Below, one piece after another: positions 13,550-25,052 of a stretch of DNA of 64,000 nt. The position numbers were made by a program, and so were the translations under genes. Source of the stretch: Pontederia crassipes (taxonomy: Eukaryota; Streptophyta; Magnoliopsida; Commelinales; Pontederiaceae); NCBI GenBank assembly GCA_030549335.1, contig CM060187.1:55324203-55388202 (forward strand), in the 5' to 3' direction. Numbering within the stretch: the first letter of the stretch is position 1; every line of letters begins with the position of its first letter. The notes under the pieces were generated by a model. That model was not told where the DNA came from. It worked only from the letters and a program-made list of their open reading frames with translations, and did no database searches.

Positions 13550-13551
<2 letters not shown>

Positions 13552-13584
<33 letters not shown>
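13552..13584. repeat. (TA)n microsatellite
   Basis: Uninterrupted TA run about 55 bases beyond the stop codon of the GDSL gene, so possibly inside its 3' untranslated region. Confidence 0.93.
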
Positions 13585-13588
<4 letters not shown>

Positions 13589-13639
13589 TTTTATCATACA
13601 TGTTTTTTTTGTTTCGTTCCACCAGCAAATGCATGACCA

Positions 13640-15528
13640 TCAGCTTCTAATAAGCTGTTCGACATTCATAGGAAAATTCGCTTGCAAAATTCCTCTGTAC
13701 GCATTTTCAGCCGAGATTACATTCATGGCATCTGTGGGATGATATGGATCCCAGAACATGTACTCTGACCTGTTTTGGCACTGGAAAGGCAACAAGGGAA
13801 GGCACATTATTTGGCCTTTCGATCGCCCTCCTCCACAGCACGCCATGGTTACATACTTGAACCCTGCAACCAAAGATGACACCGTAAAGATCGAGTTGAA
13901 AGAATAGTGTTCTGAATTCATGAGATTACATTTTTGTGATGATGCATGAAACTGTCAGGGTTATCTTAAAAGTCGCATCACTGTCACTAGTAGTACATAT
14001 ACTACTGATACCTCATTAGGATGCATGGTAAAAGAGTTTGACACAGTGATACACCCTTTTATCATCGAGCAAGAGACCTTCTGATTCCAAACAACTCCAA
14101 GCTGGATGTTGGAGGAGAAAAAAAAATGTAGTGCAACATATGGGATGATAAGGGGATGGTTACCGAAGAGGGAATGCTGATTGATGATGCTGTAAAGAAA
14201 GTTGTATGTGTCCCAGTACAGGAAACTGGATCCTGGAAGCTCCAAGTTAAGCTCATGGACCATCCTCTCTAGCTGGAAATTGAATTCTGATGCTAATATG
14301 TTAGTTGATACAATGCATCCCTCTGTGCTGATGTTGGAGTTTCCTACTTGGTTCGGTATACATCCAAGAGGTGGGAGCCCAGCAAGCAGGAACTTTCTTG
14401 CACCCAAAACAAATAACTCCTGAAAGAAAAAAGAAACTGACTGTGCTCACCAATGAATTCAATTTACCTTTCAGGTTTGCCATTATTAGGTGAAAGCTTA
14501 CAGAACCTTAAGCTGCCTTCTGAATTCATGCATGAGGACCGCTGCATAAACCTGAGGATTGTACATCCTAGGCTTGATCGACATAGGTAGTAAATAGTTG
14601 TTGATGTAGTCATTGGCTCCCATGGCAATGAAGAAGATCGATCTTCCTAGGAAAGCTTCGATTTCGTTTCCCAAAAGTGATCTCAATTCTTTCACCGTGC
14701 TACGGAAGTTCTGCACTTGTTCGTTCATCGAGAAGACGTCTCCCTGTTGATACAAGAAGTGAGATAATTTAGATTCCTGAGAGATCCTTGAGTTGCTCAG
14801 CATGCAATCATGACGGAGTTCAATTTCTGTATATAAGGACTCACATAAAGAGTTCCTGTTTCATCAAGTATTCCTGATGCTGCAGATGCATAATTCACTC
14901 CGTGTAGTATGATTGATCCGCTAGTATTTGGATTGTTGAAAGGAGGAATTAATGGAAGCCCCATAAGGTTACCTACATTCGAAATCAAAACAAGAAACTC
15001 TTAGAAGAACCAAATTAATAAGAAGGAAACAAAATATATAATTGTCTGAGAATTTTCCAATTATATATTAACTACAGTCTACTTTTCCCATTCCTTGTAA
15101 TCAGAAGTAATTACCTGTTCAAGACCACAAGTTAACTTAAATACTTAATATAAATGCGCATATATGTTTGTGATTCATTTTAAGCATTAGATCGAACTTT
15201 ATTATTCCTATCAACAAATGTGCCTGAAACTGGAAGGGAATTCAGCCTGCAGTTTCTTTGTAATACTAATTCTGCTTGAATCTTGCTTACCCAGGTGATC
15301 TGCAACAGTGCCTCCATTGCAGTACCTGCCAGTAACTCCAGCAGCGAAGTCAATGCCATAAGGGTAGTAATTGGCTTTGGCTAAGGTCAGGAGGTCGTTG
15401 TTGTTGCCAGGATCAGAGAGGGAGTCCCCAAAAACAAACATAGCAGGGACTTGAGGAGCTCCATGGGTACTGGTTGCCCTCCTCAGGATCAGCATGGTGG
15501 CTGCCACCATCCACAAAACTGCTGCCAT
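13640..15528 (-). CDS. GDSL esterase/lipase, secreted, five exons
   Basis: A serine ester hydrolase of the plant GDSL (SGNH) family; members act on acyl esters, usually in the apoplast, and the substrate cannot be told from sequence. Exons in transcript order: 15528-15291, 14972-14845, 14743-14507, 14419-14164 and 13863-13640. They total 1083 bases, giving 360 residues, the usual family length, with consistent phases and GT..AG borders. A signal peptide covers about the first 25 residues. Block I is FVFGDSLSDPGNNN (nucleophile Ser), block II NYASAASGIL, block III GANDYINNYL (oxyanion Asn), and block V DPYHPTDAMN (catalytic Asp and His). A Met further upstream (15643-15645) is in frame, but a TATA box lies between it and the Met used here, so the downstream start is preferred. 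The donor after exon 3 (GTTCTG) is weak, but the join QLK-ELFVLGARK fits the family. It looks intact. Confidence 0.93.
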
Positions 15529-15620
15529 GGCAGAGCAAAAAGGATAAGATGCAACTCGGAGCTGTTGGGTGGGTGGGAGGCAAGAAGAAGGTGAAGGCTT
15601 TTTACCATTGTGGCACGGTG

Positions 15621-15628
15621 AATTTATA
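15621..15628 (-). promoter_or_regulatory. TATA box of the GDSL gene
   Basis: TATAAATT on the minus strand inside GGCCTATAAATTC, about 95 bases upstream of the chosen ATG. Its position decides between the two in-frame Met codons. Confidence 0.65.
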
Positions 15629-15645
15629 GGCCCCCTCCTTTGCAT

Positions 15646-16484
15646 GGAGATGGATGGTCATGCCAATTAAAACACTACTGTCCACAAAGCTTCAAGTAAT
15701 CTTATAATGCATAAATAATTGGGTTCTATGGATCTATTATGGACAATTTTGATTCAAAAGTCAAAACCATAGTGTATATTCATCAGTAAATGTGAATATT
15801 TTTGTTATTCAAATTATCATTCAAGATAATCCTTAGCTCCAATAAATTCATAAAATAGATGAAGTACTAGGTTTCCTTTTAGCTCGACAAGATTGGTATT
15901 CTCTGCAGATCGTCTGGATATTATGACCGTCTTCTTTAAGTTGAGTTGGGGCGACCTCATTGGGCAAAGTACACCCAGGGGCATAGAGCTGTGTGCACTC
16001 AACCAGACTTAGAGCTGTGTGCATTTAGGCACACACTTTATGCACACTTAAAACTTAAAAAGAAGATAAGTGTAACAAAGGTTAGGTAGCACGTTAGAAG
16101 GGTTGACACATTTTAAGAAGATTTTGGACGGATGTTAATAATTTCCGAATTGATTTTTCGAGATTGTTCAAAGTAATATCGTTCTGTTTTTTTTTTCATT
16201 TTGACTTCGAATTAATAAGATATTAATAATTTTGAACATCGAAAATTTAGAGTGGATAAAAAAGAAAGTGAAAGAAAATAACATAATTTGCTTCATAAAA
16301 CTAAAAACCATTAAGGTTGTTTTTGAATAATTTTCATCATTAATCTCTCAATTTTCATTCGATCTCATTTTAATCTCAAATTTTAGTTTGTAACAAATTA
16401 ATCGTCCAACTTATAAATTTGTAACAAAAGTGTCCTTTTAACATGTAATAACAATTTCCATAGGATGCTAACGTGACATATAAC
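15646..16484. other. Intergenic DNA between the GDSL gene and the hAT element
   Basis: AT-rich, no gene seen. It holds the distal GDSL promoter. The last eight bases, CATATAAC (16477-16484), are one copy of the hAT target duplication. Confidence 0.6.
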
Positions 16485-16524
16485 TAGAGATGGAAAAACG
16501 GGCTGTGTCGTAAATAACTTATAT

Positions 16525-17067
16525 AATATTTATGAAACAAAATTTGGTGTACGTAGAGAACAAGCATCTTCATCACGTCCACCAGTAGCACCCAGACCTT
16601 TCAATAATAGATCATTTTCTAGATTCATGTCCTCTATTAGGGTGGGCACATCAAGAGGCTCTGATGAAGGTTCATCCAATTCAGCTGCTCCTTTGTATAA
16701 TGAACTGCAAGATTACTTATTACGTCCAAATGAATGTGATAGTGAAATCGATGTCTTGACCTGGTGGAGATTAAATGGTCATACGTATGCAATTCTCTCT
16801 GCCTTAGCTCGAGATCTTTTAGCTGTGCCGATGTCTACAGTGGCATCAGAACAATATTTTTCTGCAGGTTCCAGAATTTTGGACGAGAGAAGAAACAGAA
16901 TGAGTTCTAAGTCGATGGAGGCTTGTATACTATTAAAAGATTGGTTTGATGCAGATACTCGAACACAAGGTCAGGAATCCATATTACCATACATAGAAGA
17001 TGATGATGAAACGAATGTCTCCTCCGCTTATAATTCTTCAAAAAATAATTGTTTGTACAAGATGTAA
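16525..17067 (+). pseudogene. hAT transposase C-terminal part (dimerization domain), inverted
   Basis: The frame opens inside the element (NLYNIYETKFG...) with no start of its own. It then carries the hAT C-terminal signature: DVLTWWRLNGHTYAILSALA, RDLLAVPMSTVASEQYFSAG, and RNRMSSKSMEACILLKDWF, ending in an acidic tail. This block mediates dimerization in hAT transposases. It belongs after the middle region encoded on the opposite strand at about 17740, so it has been cut off by the internal inversion. AATAAA-like sequences follow the stop. Confidence 0.9.
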
Positions 17068-17535
17068 TTTTTAATTTTTTGTAATTTTGCATTTATTGAT
17101 TATTTCATAATAATCAATAATAATAAAACATTAAAACTCCTGTGGACGTAGGCTAAAATAGTCGAACCACGTTAATCTCGGTGTCCATTACTATTTTTAC
17201 TATATAATAAATTAGTACTTAATTATCTATAGTATAGTAGTATACTACCTAAGTACCTAATTATCTATACTACTTATGCGTTATACAATAAATTATATAT
17301 AATGTAGTACAATAGTACTAATGTAAAGTTATTACTCAAATCTCAATTAATCATTTTACAAATTTATTTACTTAATAATTATAAATTAAGGACTTAATGT
17401 ATTTGAAATTTTAACTATATAGTTATTATCAATTGTATATTATAGAATAAATAATAATACCCATTATACTCTATTCTATAATAATTTAATAATTAAATTT
17501 ATTTTATCATTTCAAAAGTTGAAATTAAAAAAATA

Positions 17536-17695
17536 ATGGGCCGCCCGACCCGGCCCGGCCGGCCCGATCAGGCCGGGCTTAGACCGTGTCAGGGTCGAAA
17601 ATGGTCCGTTTTGCACGACACGGTCCGTTTTCAAAATGGGCCGTGTCGGCACGACACGGCCCGCGGCACGGTCAAACACGGGTTGACCGACACAA
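17536..17695. repeat. GC-rich subterminal block of the hAT element, displaced by inversion
   Basis: About 160 bases of GGCCCG, CGTGTCG, CACGGCC and similar words in an otherwise AT-rich setting, of the same kind as 19770-20210 at the right end. Subterminal repeats of this type are transposase-binding regions in hAT elements. This block now lies in the middle of the element, 1 kb from the left terminus, as expected if the neighbouring segment was inverted. Confidence 0.75.
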
Positions 17696-17719
17696 TTAAT
17701 AAAACTGTCAGTTTGCAAT

Positions 17720-19483
17720 TCTGGATTACTTCTTATATATTGTTCGGGAAAATAATTTTTAATTTCTCTAGTGTACTATTTAGGACCGGATCCTTTAAAT
17801 CTAGGATCCATCATCATTGCTAAAATTTTTATGAGAGGCAAATTATTCCAATATTCTAAAAATTTTGATTCCATCAAATAAATTATTTCAGAAAAATCAT
17901 TTGATAATTCACGTTTTTCATTAAATGAACTTGTCATTTCATGAAGTTGATTAATTATTAAATGTGAAGTAGGAGAATAAATGGCAGATAATCTAAAGTA
18001 TCATTATAAAAAACTTGTAACAATTCCATAACTGCATTAGCAACATCCCATTCTGAATCAGTAATTCGAGCTGCTGGACATTGCATCACAGTTAAAATAT
18101 AATTATCGAGTGCATGTCTAAATGGAATACATAATTTAAACATGTCATAAGTACTATTCCATCTCGTAGACACATTAGTGTTTAATTTTCTATAAGGAAT
18201 ATTATAACGATGACAAATTTCTTTAAATGTTTGTCTCCTAGGTCCATAGTGACGTAGATTTACAATAACTGCTCTAAGAGTTTCAAGTACTCTAACAACT
18301 ACATTTAATCCTTTTTTAACACACAAATTAATAATATGATATGCACATCTTTGATGAAAAAGAATTCCATTTAAAGGAGGATTTAATCTTTGAATTAAAA
18401 ATTGTGCAGCGGAATTATTAGCACTTGCATTGTCAAGAGTAAGACATAAAATTTTCTCTTTAAGACCATATTCGTTAATTATTTTTTCTATCACATTGGC
18501 AATTTGCAAATCATTATGAGGATGCTCAATTTCTTTAAACGCAATAATTCTTTTTTGCACTACCCAATTTGTATTAATCCAATGAACTGTAACACATAAG
18601 AAACTATCACCATTTAAAGAAGTCCATATGTCACTAGTCAAACTATACATGAATTTAGAATCTAAAAAATAATTAATTAGTTCATTTTTCTTCTTACGAT
18701 ATAATTTAATCGAATCTTCTTTAACAGTTTTTCTACTAATATTTCGAAAGGCACCTTGTACATAATTTTGTTGATAATATAAAAATTTTTCATCTTCAGC
18801 AAATGTGTAAGGCATTTCTACATGTATAACATATCTTGCTAAACTTTCACGCATATTTTCTTGATTATAAGAAAATAAAGAGCTCCCGACAGTACCACGA
18901 CCGGGTGCAACTAGTTGAGTCTGTTGCGGTAATTGACCCGCTAAAAATTATTCCCTAGTAGTTATAGGATGCGATTCTAAATGTCGTTTTAAACTACCTG
19001 TGCCCGAAGAAGAGGCGGCAGCATAACTAACCTTGCAAATTTTACAAATAGCTTTATCTTTTTTGGATCATTTTCATCTATATTTTTTTTCAAAATAATT
19101 ACAAACTTCACTAGTTAACTTTGATGTTCTTCTTTTTTTACCTATTATCTCACCTTGCGCGGGAGCATATGTGCTTGACGGACCTGGAGGTGTCACTGTC
19201 GCAGTTGCACAATCTCCTTCGGAACCTGCAGAACTTGAAGCAATATTAAGATTAGGAATGATAAGAAGATTAACATATGTAGTTGGGGTAATTGGGCAGT
19301 TAGTTGATGACGCCACAATTTCCATATAACCCGACGAATCTCCACTTAGTTGTGCTAATAAAGAATTACATCACCACTACTATTAGTATTATATGGTGTA
19401 CCATATGGATATGTAGGTAGTGATTCATAAGGTGAATAAGCAGCAAAATCACCATATAGACGAAAGGGATCTCGCGGGTCCAT
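17720..19483 (-). pseudogene. hAT transposase N-terminal and middle parts, with stops
   Basis: Reading starts at an ATG at 19483 (MDPRDPFRLYGDFAAYSPYE). A BED-type zinc finger follows near 19080-18980, with AICKICK and RHLESHP supplying Cys-Cys and His-His. The longest clean part, 18854-17958, holds the hAT catalytic core: SDIWTSLNGDSF, LCLTLDNASANN, HQRCAYHIINLCV and STRWNSTYDM. It continues in another frame through LINQLHEMTSSFNEKREL to MMMDPRFK near 17780, where it meets the inversion breakpoint. In-frame stops occur around the BED finger and after the core. A non-functional host-genome fossil of a plain DNA transposon. Confidence 0.9.
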
Positions 19484-19769
19484 TATGCAGTTATATATAA
19501 GAAATTAAGAGTGAATAATAATATAAAAATACTACTAAATAAATATTACAATATAAATATAAATTAAAAGTGAGAGAGTTTGAGAGCAAAGCACGAATTG
19601 AGAGAAGAAAAATGCAGAACGCTCAGTGTGAGAGAGGCAGAGAGAGTCACAAAAAACACTATGGAAGATTGGAAACTTGGAAGACTTGGAAGAATGGAAG
19701 TAGAGGGATTTTGGAGTGGAGGTGTGAAGAAGGAATGAAATCGGACGTCCCTTTTATAGGCGGAGGAAT

Positions 19770-20210
19770 GCTCCAACACGGCCCGTGTTGAAACTAACAC
19801 GGTCCGTGTTGAAGCTTTTGACCGCACACCCGTGTTCGTATTATCAAATCACGAATCTCGTTTAAAAATAGAAAAAACGGATTGTGTTTGATCAACGCGG
19901 CCGTGTTGAAGTTTCAAGTTAACGCGGGCCGTTGTCCTCTTCTTAACACGGTCCGTGTTGGAGTACAAATACTGCATCCGACGAGTCCCGTCATCGAAGT
20001 ACGCGGATCGTGTCGTGCCAAAATGGGTCGTGTCGTGCTGGGTCCGTGTTCACCGTGCACGGGCCGTGTCGTGCCAACAGTGCGGATGGCCGACCCGACA
20101 CGGTATGGCACGACCCATTTTTTCGTGCGTGGGCCGTGTTCGTGTCGGGCCGAGCCGGCACGGATTTTAGGCGGGCCAACGGCGTGCCGGGCCGTGCGGC
20201 CCACCCAAAA
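19770..20210. repeat. GC-rich subterminal region at the right end of the hAT element
   Basis: Dense degenerate copies of ACACGGYCCGTGTT, CGTGTCGTGCC and GGGCCGTG words in both orientations between the transposase start and the right terminus. It probably served as transposase-binding sites and as promoter region. The small frames crossing it on both strands are by-products of the repeats. Confidence 0.75.
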
Positions 20211-20221
20211 TTTCATCTTTA

Positions 20222-21607
20222 CATATAACTCAAATAAAATACTATACATTTATTAAAATTAACATTTAATTTTTTATTTAAACAAATAAAGAGAGAGAGA
20301 GGAGGAGTACGTGCAACACCCCTCTCTTTTACTTCTTAAAATTTATTTATAAGTAAAAATATATATTTTTTATGAGTGCACATAAAAATATGAATATACT
20401 ATATTAATTTTTTTTATTAAGACACTAACTTGACATACATTAGTATAAAATATATTTATTAAAATAATATATAAATGTTATGAGAAAAGAGAAAGATGTT
20501 GCACACTTTTCTCTAAATTTCTTTAAATTTATCTTAGTTAATCATTATATATTCCTTAAAAAATCTATTTTCTTTTATTTCAATTCAACTTATAAATAAT
20601 TTCAACATCCTCCCCCCCCCCCCCCCCCCCCTTTTAATTTATTTTATCATTTTAAATAAAAATATAATATTTTATTTAAGTTCAATGTAACATCAATATC
20701 CTAATCAATACATTAACTTGGAAATTTGTTATTTCATTTTTGTTACAAATTTATAAATTAAAAAAATTAATTTGTTACAAAATAAAATTCGAAAACTAAA
20801 ATGAGTCGAGTAAAAGTTAGGAGTAATGGTAAAAATTAATTTTGTTTTTGGGATATTTGTTACATTTTTTCACCGTTATCTGCAATTTATGAATTTTTTT
20901 TATGAAATTGAATATGCATTTAATTGTTCACTCTTATGAAACATTTTCAAAACATTACATGCACATTTATAGGTGCTAATGTCCTGCAGTTATTTAAATT
21001 TCTTTGTAAGATAAAAGATGCATAAAACTAAAAACTTGTCCTATCATGTCATAAATCATCTCATAAAAACATCTGACGTGTTTTTTTAATAAAAAAGATT
21101 AAAATTTTATTTGCTTACATTCAAATTTGAACTTCTTTTATCTTTTAGTATACACACATTATTATGTCACTCTAAAAATTATTATTAGCACTACTTCATA
21201 TGACATTTTTATTCTTGTCTATTAAAATGAATTGATAATAATATTTATTTTAGCGACCAAAGTCTCATGCTATATATACACATATATATAGCAACTATAA
21301 GAAGAATGCCACGTTCTTGATTGCCTTAGCATATATATATTTCTTGTTTTTTTAAGGAAAGACGTAGATTAATTAAGTAAACTGATCGGTCATGATACAA
21401 AAAGTCTTTGGTTCATTTGGTGTAATAACACACCTATGGAGTATTTTGCGTCCATAATGCTCCATCGTCGTAGTAATTTATTCATCCATCGAAGAGAACG
21501 AAGAAAAAGGTTATATGCTGGTTTTGCATGACCCTTTAGGATGGTCTGTCAAATGAGTACAGCAAAGTGTCGTCTATATATAATTAACTATGTTAAACAG
21601 CAAAGCT
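20222..21607. other. Intergenic DNA between the hAT element and the first DUF7731-like gene
   Basis: AT-rich, no gene seen. It begins with the second copy of the CATATAAC target duplication and contains a 20-base C homopolymer (20612-20631). The last part holds the 3' end of the downstream gene. Confidence 0.55.
20612..20631. repeat. Poly-C tract
   Basis: Twenty consecutive C bases (G on the other strand) in AT-rich DNA. The exact length is uncertain because homopolymers are error-prone. Confidence 0.85.
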
Positions 21608-22588
21608 TTAGAATGCCCACAGGAGTAGAACACAGCATCCTAAAAGCATCACCAAGTAGAACTTCACCACCGGCAGTAGCCTCCGGCTTCCACTGTCGCC
21701 CAAATAGTCGCCGTAATCGCTGCCGTACACGTCGTACTGGCGATCCAGAACATTGAAGTCGCCTGATGGACCACCAAAATTCAAAATTCACCAAAAAAAC
21801 AAGCTCATCAAGACATCTGATCTAAGTATTCATAAAAAATAAATAAATGTTATGAATTGGTATAAGAATTAGAAAGAAACTGTGCGGTCGTTTTACACGT
21901 TGAATACAATCTGTTTTTTTTACCTCTCATGCTGCCATGGCCACAACCTCTGACCAATGCCCGCCGGACGTCCCGGACGGAGGCGCCGTTGTAGAACTCG
22001 AAGTTGTGCATGATGTCGTCGACGCAGTTGAGCACTAGCTTCGTCTGCTGAACGCACGCCCCGCTGCAGTACACGTCTGCGGCCGACCGAGGCACGTTGA
22101 TGCTGCCCTGGGCGCGCAGTCTGTACGAGTCTTGGCAGCTGCTGCTATAGAACTTTTGAGTTCATGAAAGAAGAAGAAAAAAAAATTAACATAGAACGTT
22201 TAATATTCTCCAGTTGTGTCATAATTAGGTAGATATGTACCAAGAATTAAAGTTTTGAATGAGGCGGATGCGTCGTGTTAATTACTTACGTAGTTGTCGC
22301 TGAAGCACGCCAACGCCTTCCCAACCATGTCCACTGCTGGTTCATCTGCAAATATAAATGTCGTATATATAACAGGTGTTGTGCACCTCTTGACTTGGCA
22401 TTCAGTTTAATCCACTCGAAATGTCACGAGTTTAATCAAGATTAATTGATTACCATGTTAAGGTTAATAACATTTTTTGATCTAATAGTAGCATATATAC
22501 GACATGCGCACACACCTGATTTGCACAAGGATGCCATGCAGAGCAGAGCTACGATGAAGCACCAACACTTGGAGCAGATAGTGGCCAT
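21608..22588 (-). CDS. Small secreted Cys-rich protein with C-terminal hydrophobic tail, DUF7731-like, four exons
   Basis: Exons in transcript order: 22588-22516, 22345-22290, 22152-21924 and 21762-21608. They total 513 bases and 170 residues, with consistent phases. A signal peptide is visible (MATICSKCWCFIVALLCMAS). The mature part has CFSDNY, SSCQDSYRL, VYCSGACVQQTKLVLNCVDD and FEFYNGASVRDVRRALVRGC. After an Asp/Tyr-rich linker the protein ends in a hydrophobic stretch (VVKFYLVMLLGCCVLLLWAF), either a membrane anchor or a GPI-anchoring signal. The pattern resembles the plant family I know as DUF7731; its function is unknown to me. A diverged paralogue in the same orientation lies 2.5 kb away, and the coding sequence before intron 2 is 129 bases in both. 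It looks intact. Confidence 0.82.
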
Positions 22589-22640
22589 TGCAGCATACAA
22601 GGCTCCTTGAGCGTTCTTTCTACTCAGCGTTTTCCCCAGA

Positions 22641-22657
22641 GAGCGAGCGAGCGAGCG

Positions 22658-22691
<34 letters not shown>
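22641..22691. repeat. (GAGC)n then (GA)n microsatellite
   Basis: GAGC units pass into GA units, about 55-100 bases upstream of the start codon of the minus-strand gene. This is in its 5' leader or core promoter; on the coding strand it reads as CT repeats, common in plant leaders. Confidence 0.92.
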
Positions 22692-22693
<2 letters not shown>

Positions 22694-22732
22694 GGGAGGA
22701 GTGCTTCAAGATTGTGTTGTAGGTAATAAAAT

Positions 22733-22790
22733 GTTATAAGGGTGCAGCATAAAAACTGAGGGTTATAAGGGTGCAGCATAAAAACTGAGG
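22733..22790. repeat. 29-bp tandem duplication
   Basis: Two adjacent, essentially identical copies of a 29-base unit (starting GTTATAAGGGTGCAGC) at 22733 and 22762, in the promoter region of the first DUF7731-like gene. Confidence 0.92.
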
Positions 22791-25052
22791 AGCGGACCTC
22801 ATTTCTGATTAAGAATATATATCTATTTGTCGTCCTTCAAATCTTTGTTATTTTCTCTTTCTTGCTTTTTGGTGGAATGATCCAACTACCTCTTCTTGCA
22901 ATCTCAAAAGTACCCCTTCGCGACCATTGCAATTACGCCTCAGTCCACTTTATATCGCAAAATCGATTTATTCGTCTCTCTCTCTCTCTCTAATGGAGAT
23001 ATACAAATGTTGGTATAAAGTTACGGAAGTCAAGATGTTTAGTGAATCCAAACCCCAAGTTAAGAATTAACTTATTTAATCTCTCGAGATTGTAAAATAG
23101 ATTTTATAAAATTAACTAGCAAATCAGTACAAATAAAGATAGAATAGAATCAAAGGAAGGGTGATGCTTTAATCTGATTAATAAGCACTTCTTACGGTTA
23201 ATTAATAAAACAAGATATAATTAAGTCTATTAATTAATAATGTAAGGATCTATAATTCGAGAAAGGAGGTTAATAAGGTAATTAGACGCAGGAAGGAGCA
23301 TGTTTTTTCCAAATGGTAGTTGCATACATCCACTGTATATATTATATTTAAAAAATCAAGGGGAAGATGGGATTTGGTGGGAAAAAAGTTGCTAACTTAC
23401 ATGACTCTATTTATTCTTTCCATGGAATAAGAGCTCAATTTCATCAATTGGGTAACCAATTGGATGAAAAATTTTAATGGTCTTTTGGATGATCATGGTT
23501 ATTTTTAAATCAGCTTATTTTATTGAAGAGCTTAATTAAAAGAAAAATTTTAAAAAATGAAACTTCGGTAAAAAAAATTGAACTTGGCATCATCTTCAGA
23601 AAAATCTACTATTACACAATTGGTCCCCTAATTTGGGGTTATTTTCAAATCCGTCCCCCAACTTCAATTTGTAATCGGAACATTTCTCATTTTTAATTTT
23701 TTTACACGATTAGACATCTTGACCGGTGATCGTGAGTTTTTTTATTTGTCTTACTTATATGGCTGTCACGTAAGTCATTTCTCTCTTATCCACGTTAAGT
23801 GAAATCCTCTCCCATCTTCTTCCTCGTTGAGCGTAAGGGAGAAGAGGGGGGCGCCCCCCTCCTCCCCTTTCCGCGAGCTCGCCCGGGTGGGGGTACCGGC
23901 CCCGACCGGTGGTGAACTCGGATGTTGCCTCATGTTTTTATTTTTTTATAATATATTTTAATAGGGGAGAGGATTTCGCTTAACGTGGATGAGAGGGAAA
24001 TGACTCAGGTGGTAGCCACGTAACTAAGTCAATCAGAAAATCCACGATCACCGATCAAAATGACTAATCTTATAAGAAAATTAAAGATGAGGAACGTTTT
24101 GATTATTACAAATTAAAATTGAAGGACTAATTTAAAAATAATTTCAAGTTGAGAGACGAATTGTGTAATTTATCCTGACATTGTTAGTACCTCTCTCGGG
24201 AGCACTATATTTCTTCACCTTTTTATCCCTTGGATAAAAGATATATGAGCCGTATGGTCCATCTTATTAGTTTTCTCATTTGATAAGCTTCATAGTAGAT
24301 TTTTTAGTCGACTACTAAAATGATGGGGGAATGAACGGAGAGACTCTTCACCAAATTCATATATATATTCATTTAGTTCGTAGTACAGAAAATTGTCTAG
24401 TTATATTTTGAATGAGGTTTGATTAAACCATTAATGTTCATAATGATAATTATAATTTTCATTCAACTTATAAATAAATGACTTTCTATATGAGGCCTTG
24501 CATGGAACTTTATATCGTACATTTTAATAAGCTGTACATCTCAGCTCAAACTATTTCAAACTTGTAGCTTTCTGTGACACTAATTATATGAGCGATTTGA
24601 CAACATTCACTCATTTGATGAACTCTTAATCTCTTCTTTGGCAAACTGAACTATGGAGCCAGCATCATCGACTATGTAAACTAAGATCCACGTTGTTGCC
24701 AATCCCATGATTACTTTACTCCATTTTTCTGGAAAAGCTCCAATTCAAGCAAACTGAACTGCAAAACTGCATCATCTTCTACTACTCATACACAGAACAG
24801 AAAGCAAGCTAGGAGCATTATCATCCATGGAGCTATGCAAGATGACCAGCTGACGAATCTCTTTCCTATGTTAGATGAATTCGTGAAATCTGCACATAAG
24901 TTACAGTTTCAAGAACAATTCAGGACTTGCACGAATATGCAATTTTGCTGATCAATTGCAGAAGAGTAGTAGTTCAAAATTTCATTCTTGTAGCTATAAT
25001 ATGAGTTTTCCTGTCCAAAACAATATGTTCAGAATCAGAGAACAGCAAATTA
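22791..25052. other. Intergenic DNA between the two DUF7731-like genes
   Basis: AT-rich, no gene seen. It contains a foldback element (23605-24175) and, at the right, the 3' flank of the second gene. Confidence 0.55.
23605..24175. mobile_element. Foldback/Mutator-like element with long inverted repeats and GC-rich centre
   Basis: The two arms, roughly 23605-23815 and 23965-24175, are inverted copies: ATTACACAATTGGTCCCC against GACGAATTGTGTAAT, and ATCCACGTTAAGTGAAATCC against GGATTTCGCTTAACGTGGAT. The centre (about 23835-23920) is GC-rich, with GGGGGGCGCCCCCC and GCGAGCTCGC palindromes. The right terminus read inward, GGATAAATTACAC, matches the ends of the elements at 27503 and 29772. No clear target duplication was found, so the left border is approximate. 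No coding capacity. Confidence 0.75.

Larger units (their letters stand above)
11225..13639. other. Intergenic DNA between TBL and GDSL genes (convergent 3' ends)
   Basis: Very AT-rich, with no frame resembling a protein. It should hold the 3' ends of both convergent transcripts. It contains two TA microsatellites, listed separately. Confidence 0.6.
16485..20221 (-). mobile_element. Dart-like hAT DNA transposon with an internal inversion
   Basis: The left end TAGAGATGGAAAAACGGGC resembles the termini of rice Dart-type hAT elements as I remember them. The right end read inward is TAAAGATGAAATTTTGGG, an imperfect inverted match. CATATAAC occurs immediately outside both ends (16477-16484 and 20222-20229), a perfect 8-bp duplication of the length hAT transposases make. 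GC-rich subterminal DNA full of CGGCCCG, GTGTCG and ACACGG words lies at 19770-20210 and 17536-17695. The N-terminal transposase half is on the minus strand, while the C-terminal half is on the plus strand. This means a segment of about 16512-17695 has been inverted inside the element after or during insertion. The element cannot encode a working transposase. Confidence 0.9.

Noticed and set aside
15529-15645. Upstream in-frame Met of the GDSL gene as the true start
   Set aside because: A TATA box at 15621-15628 lies between the two Met codons, and the downstream Met gives a normal signal peptide and the usual protein length.
17512-17823. Overlapping frames across the GC-rich block of the hAT element
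   Set aside because: They are created by subterminal repeats; only the transposase fragments on either side have conserved domains.
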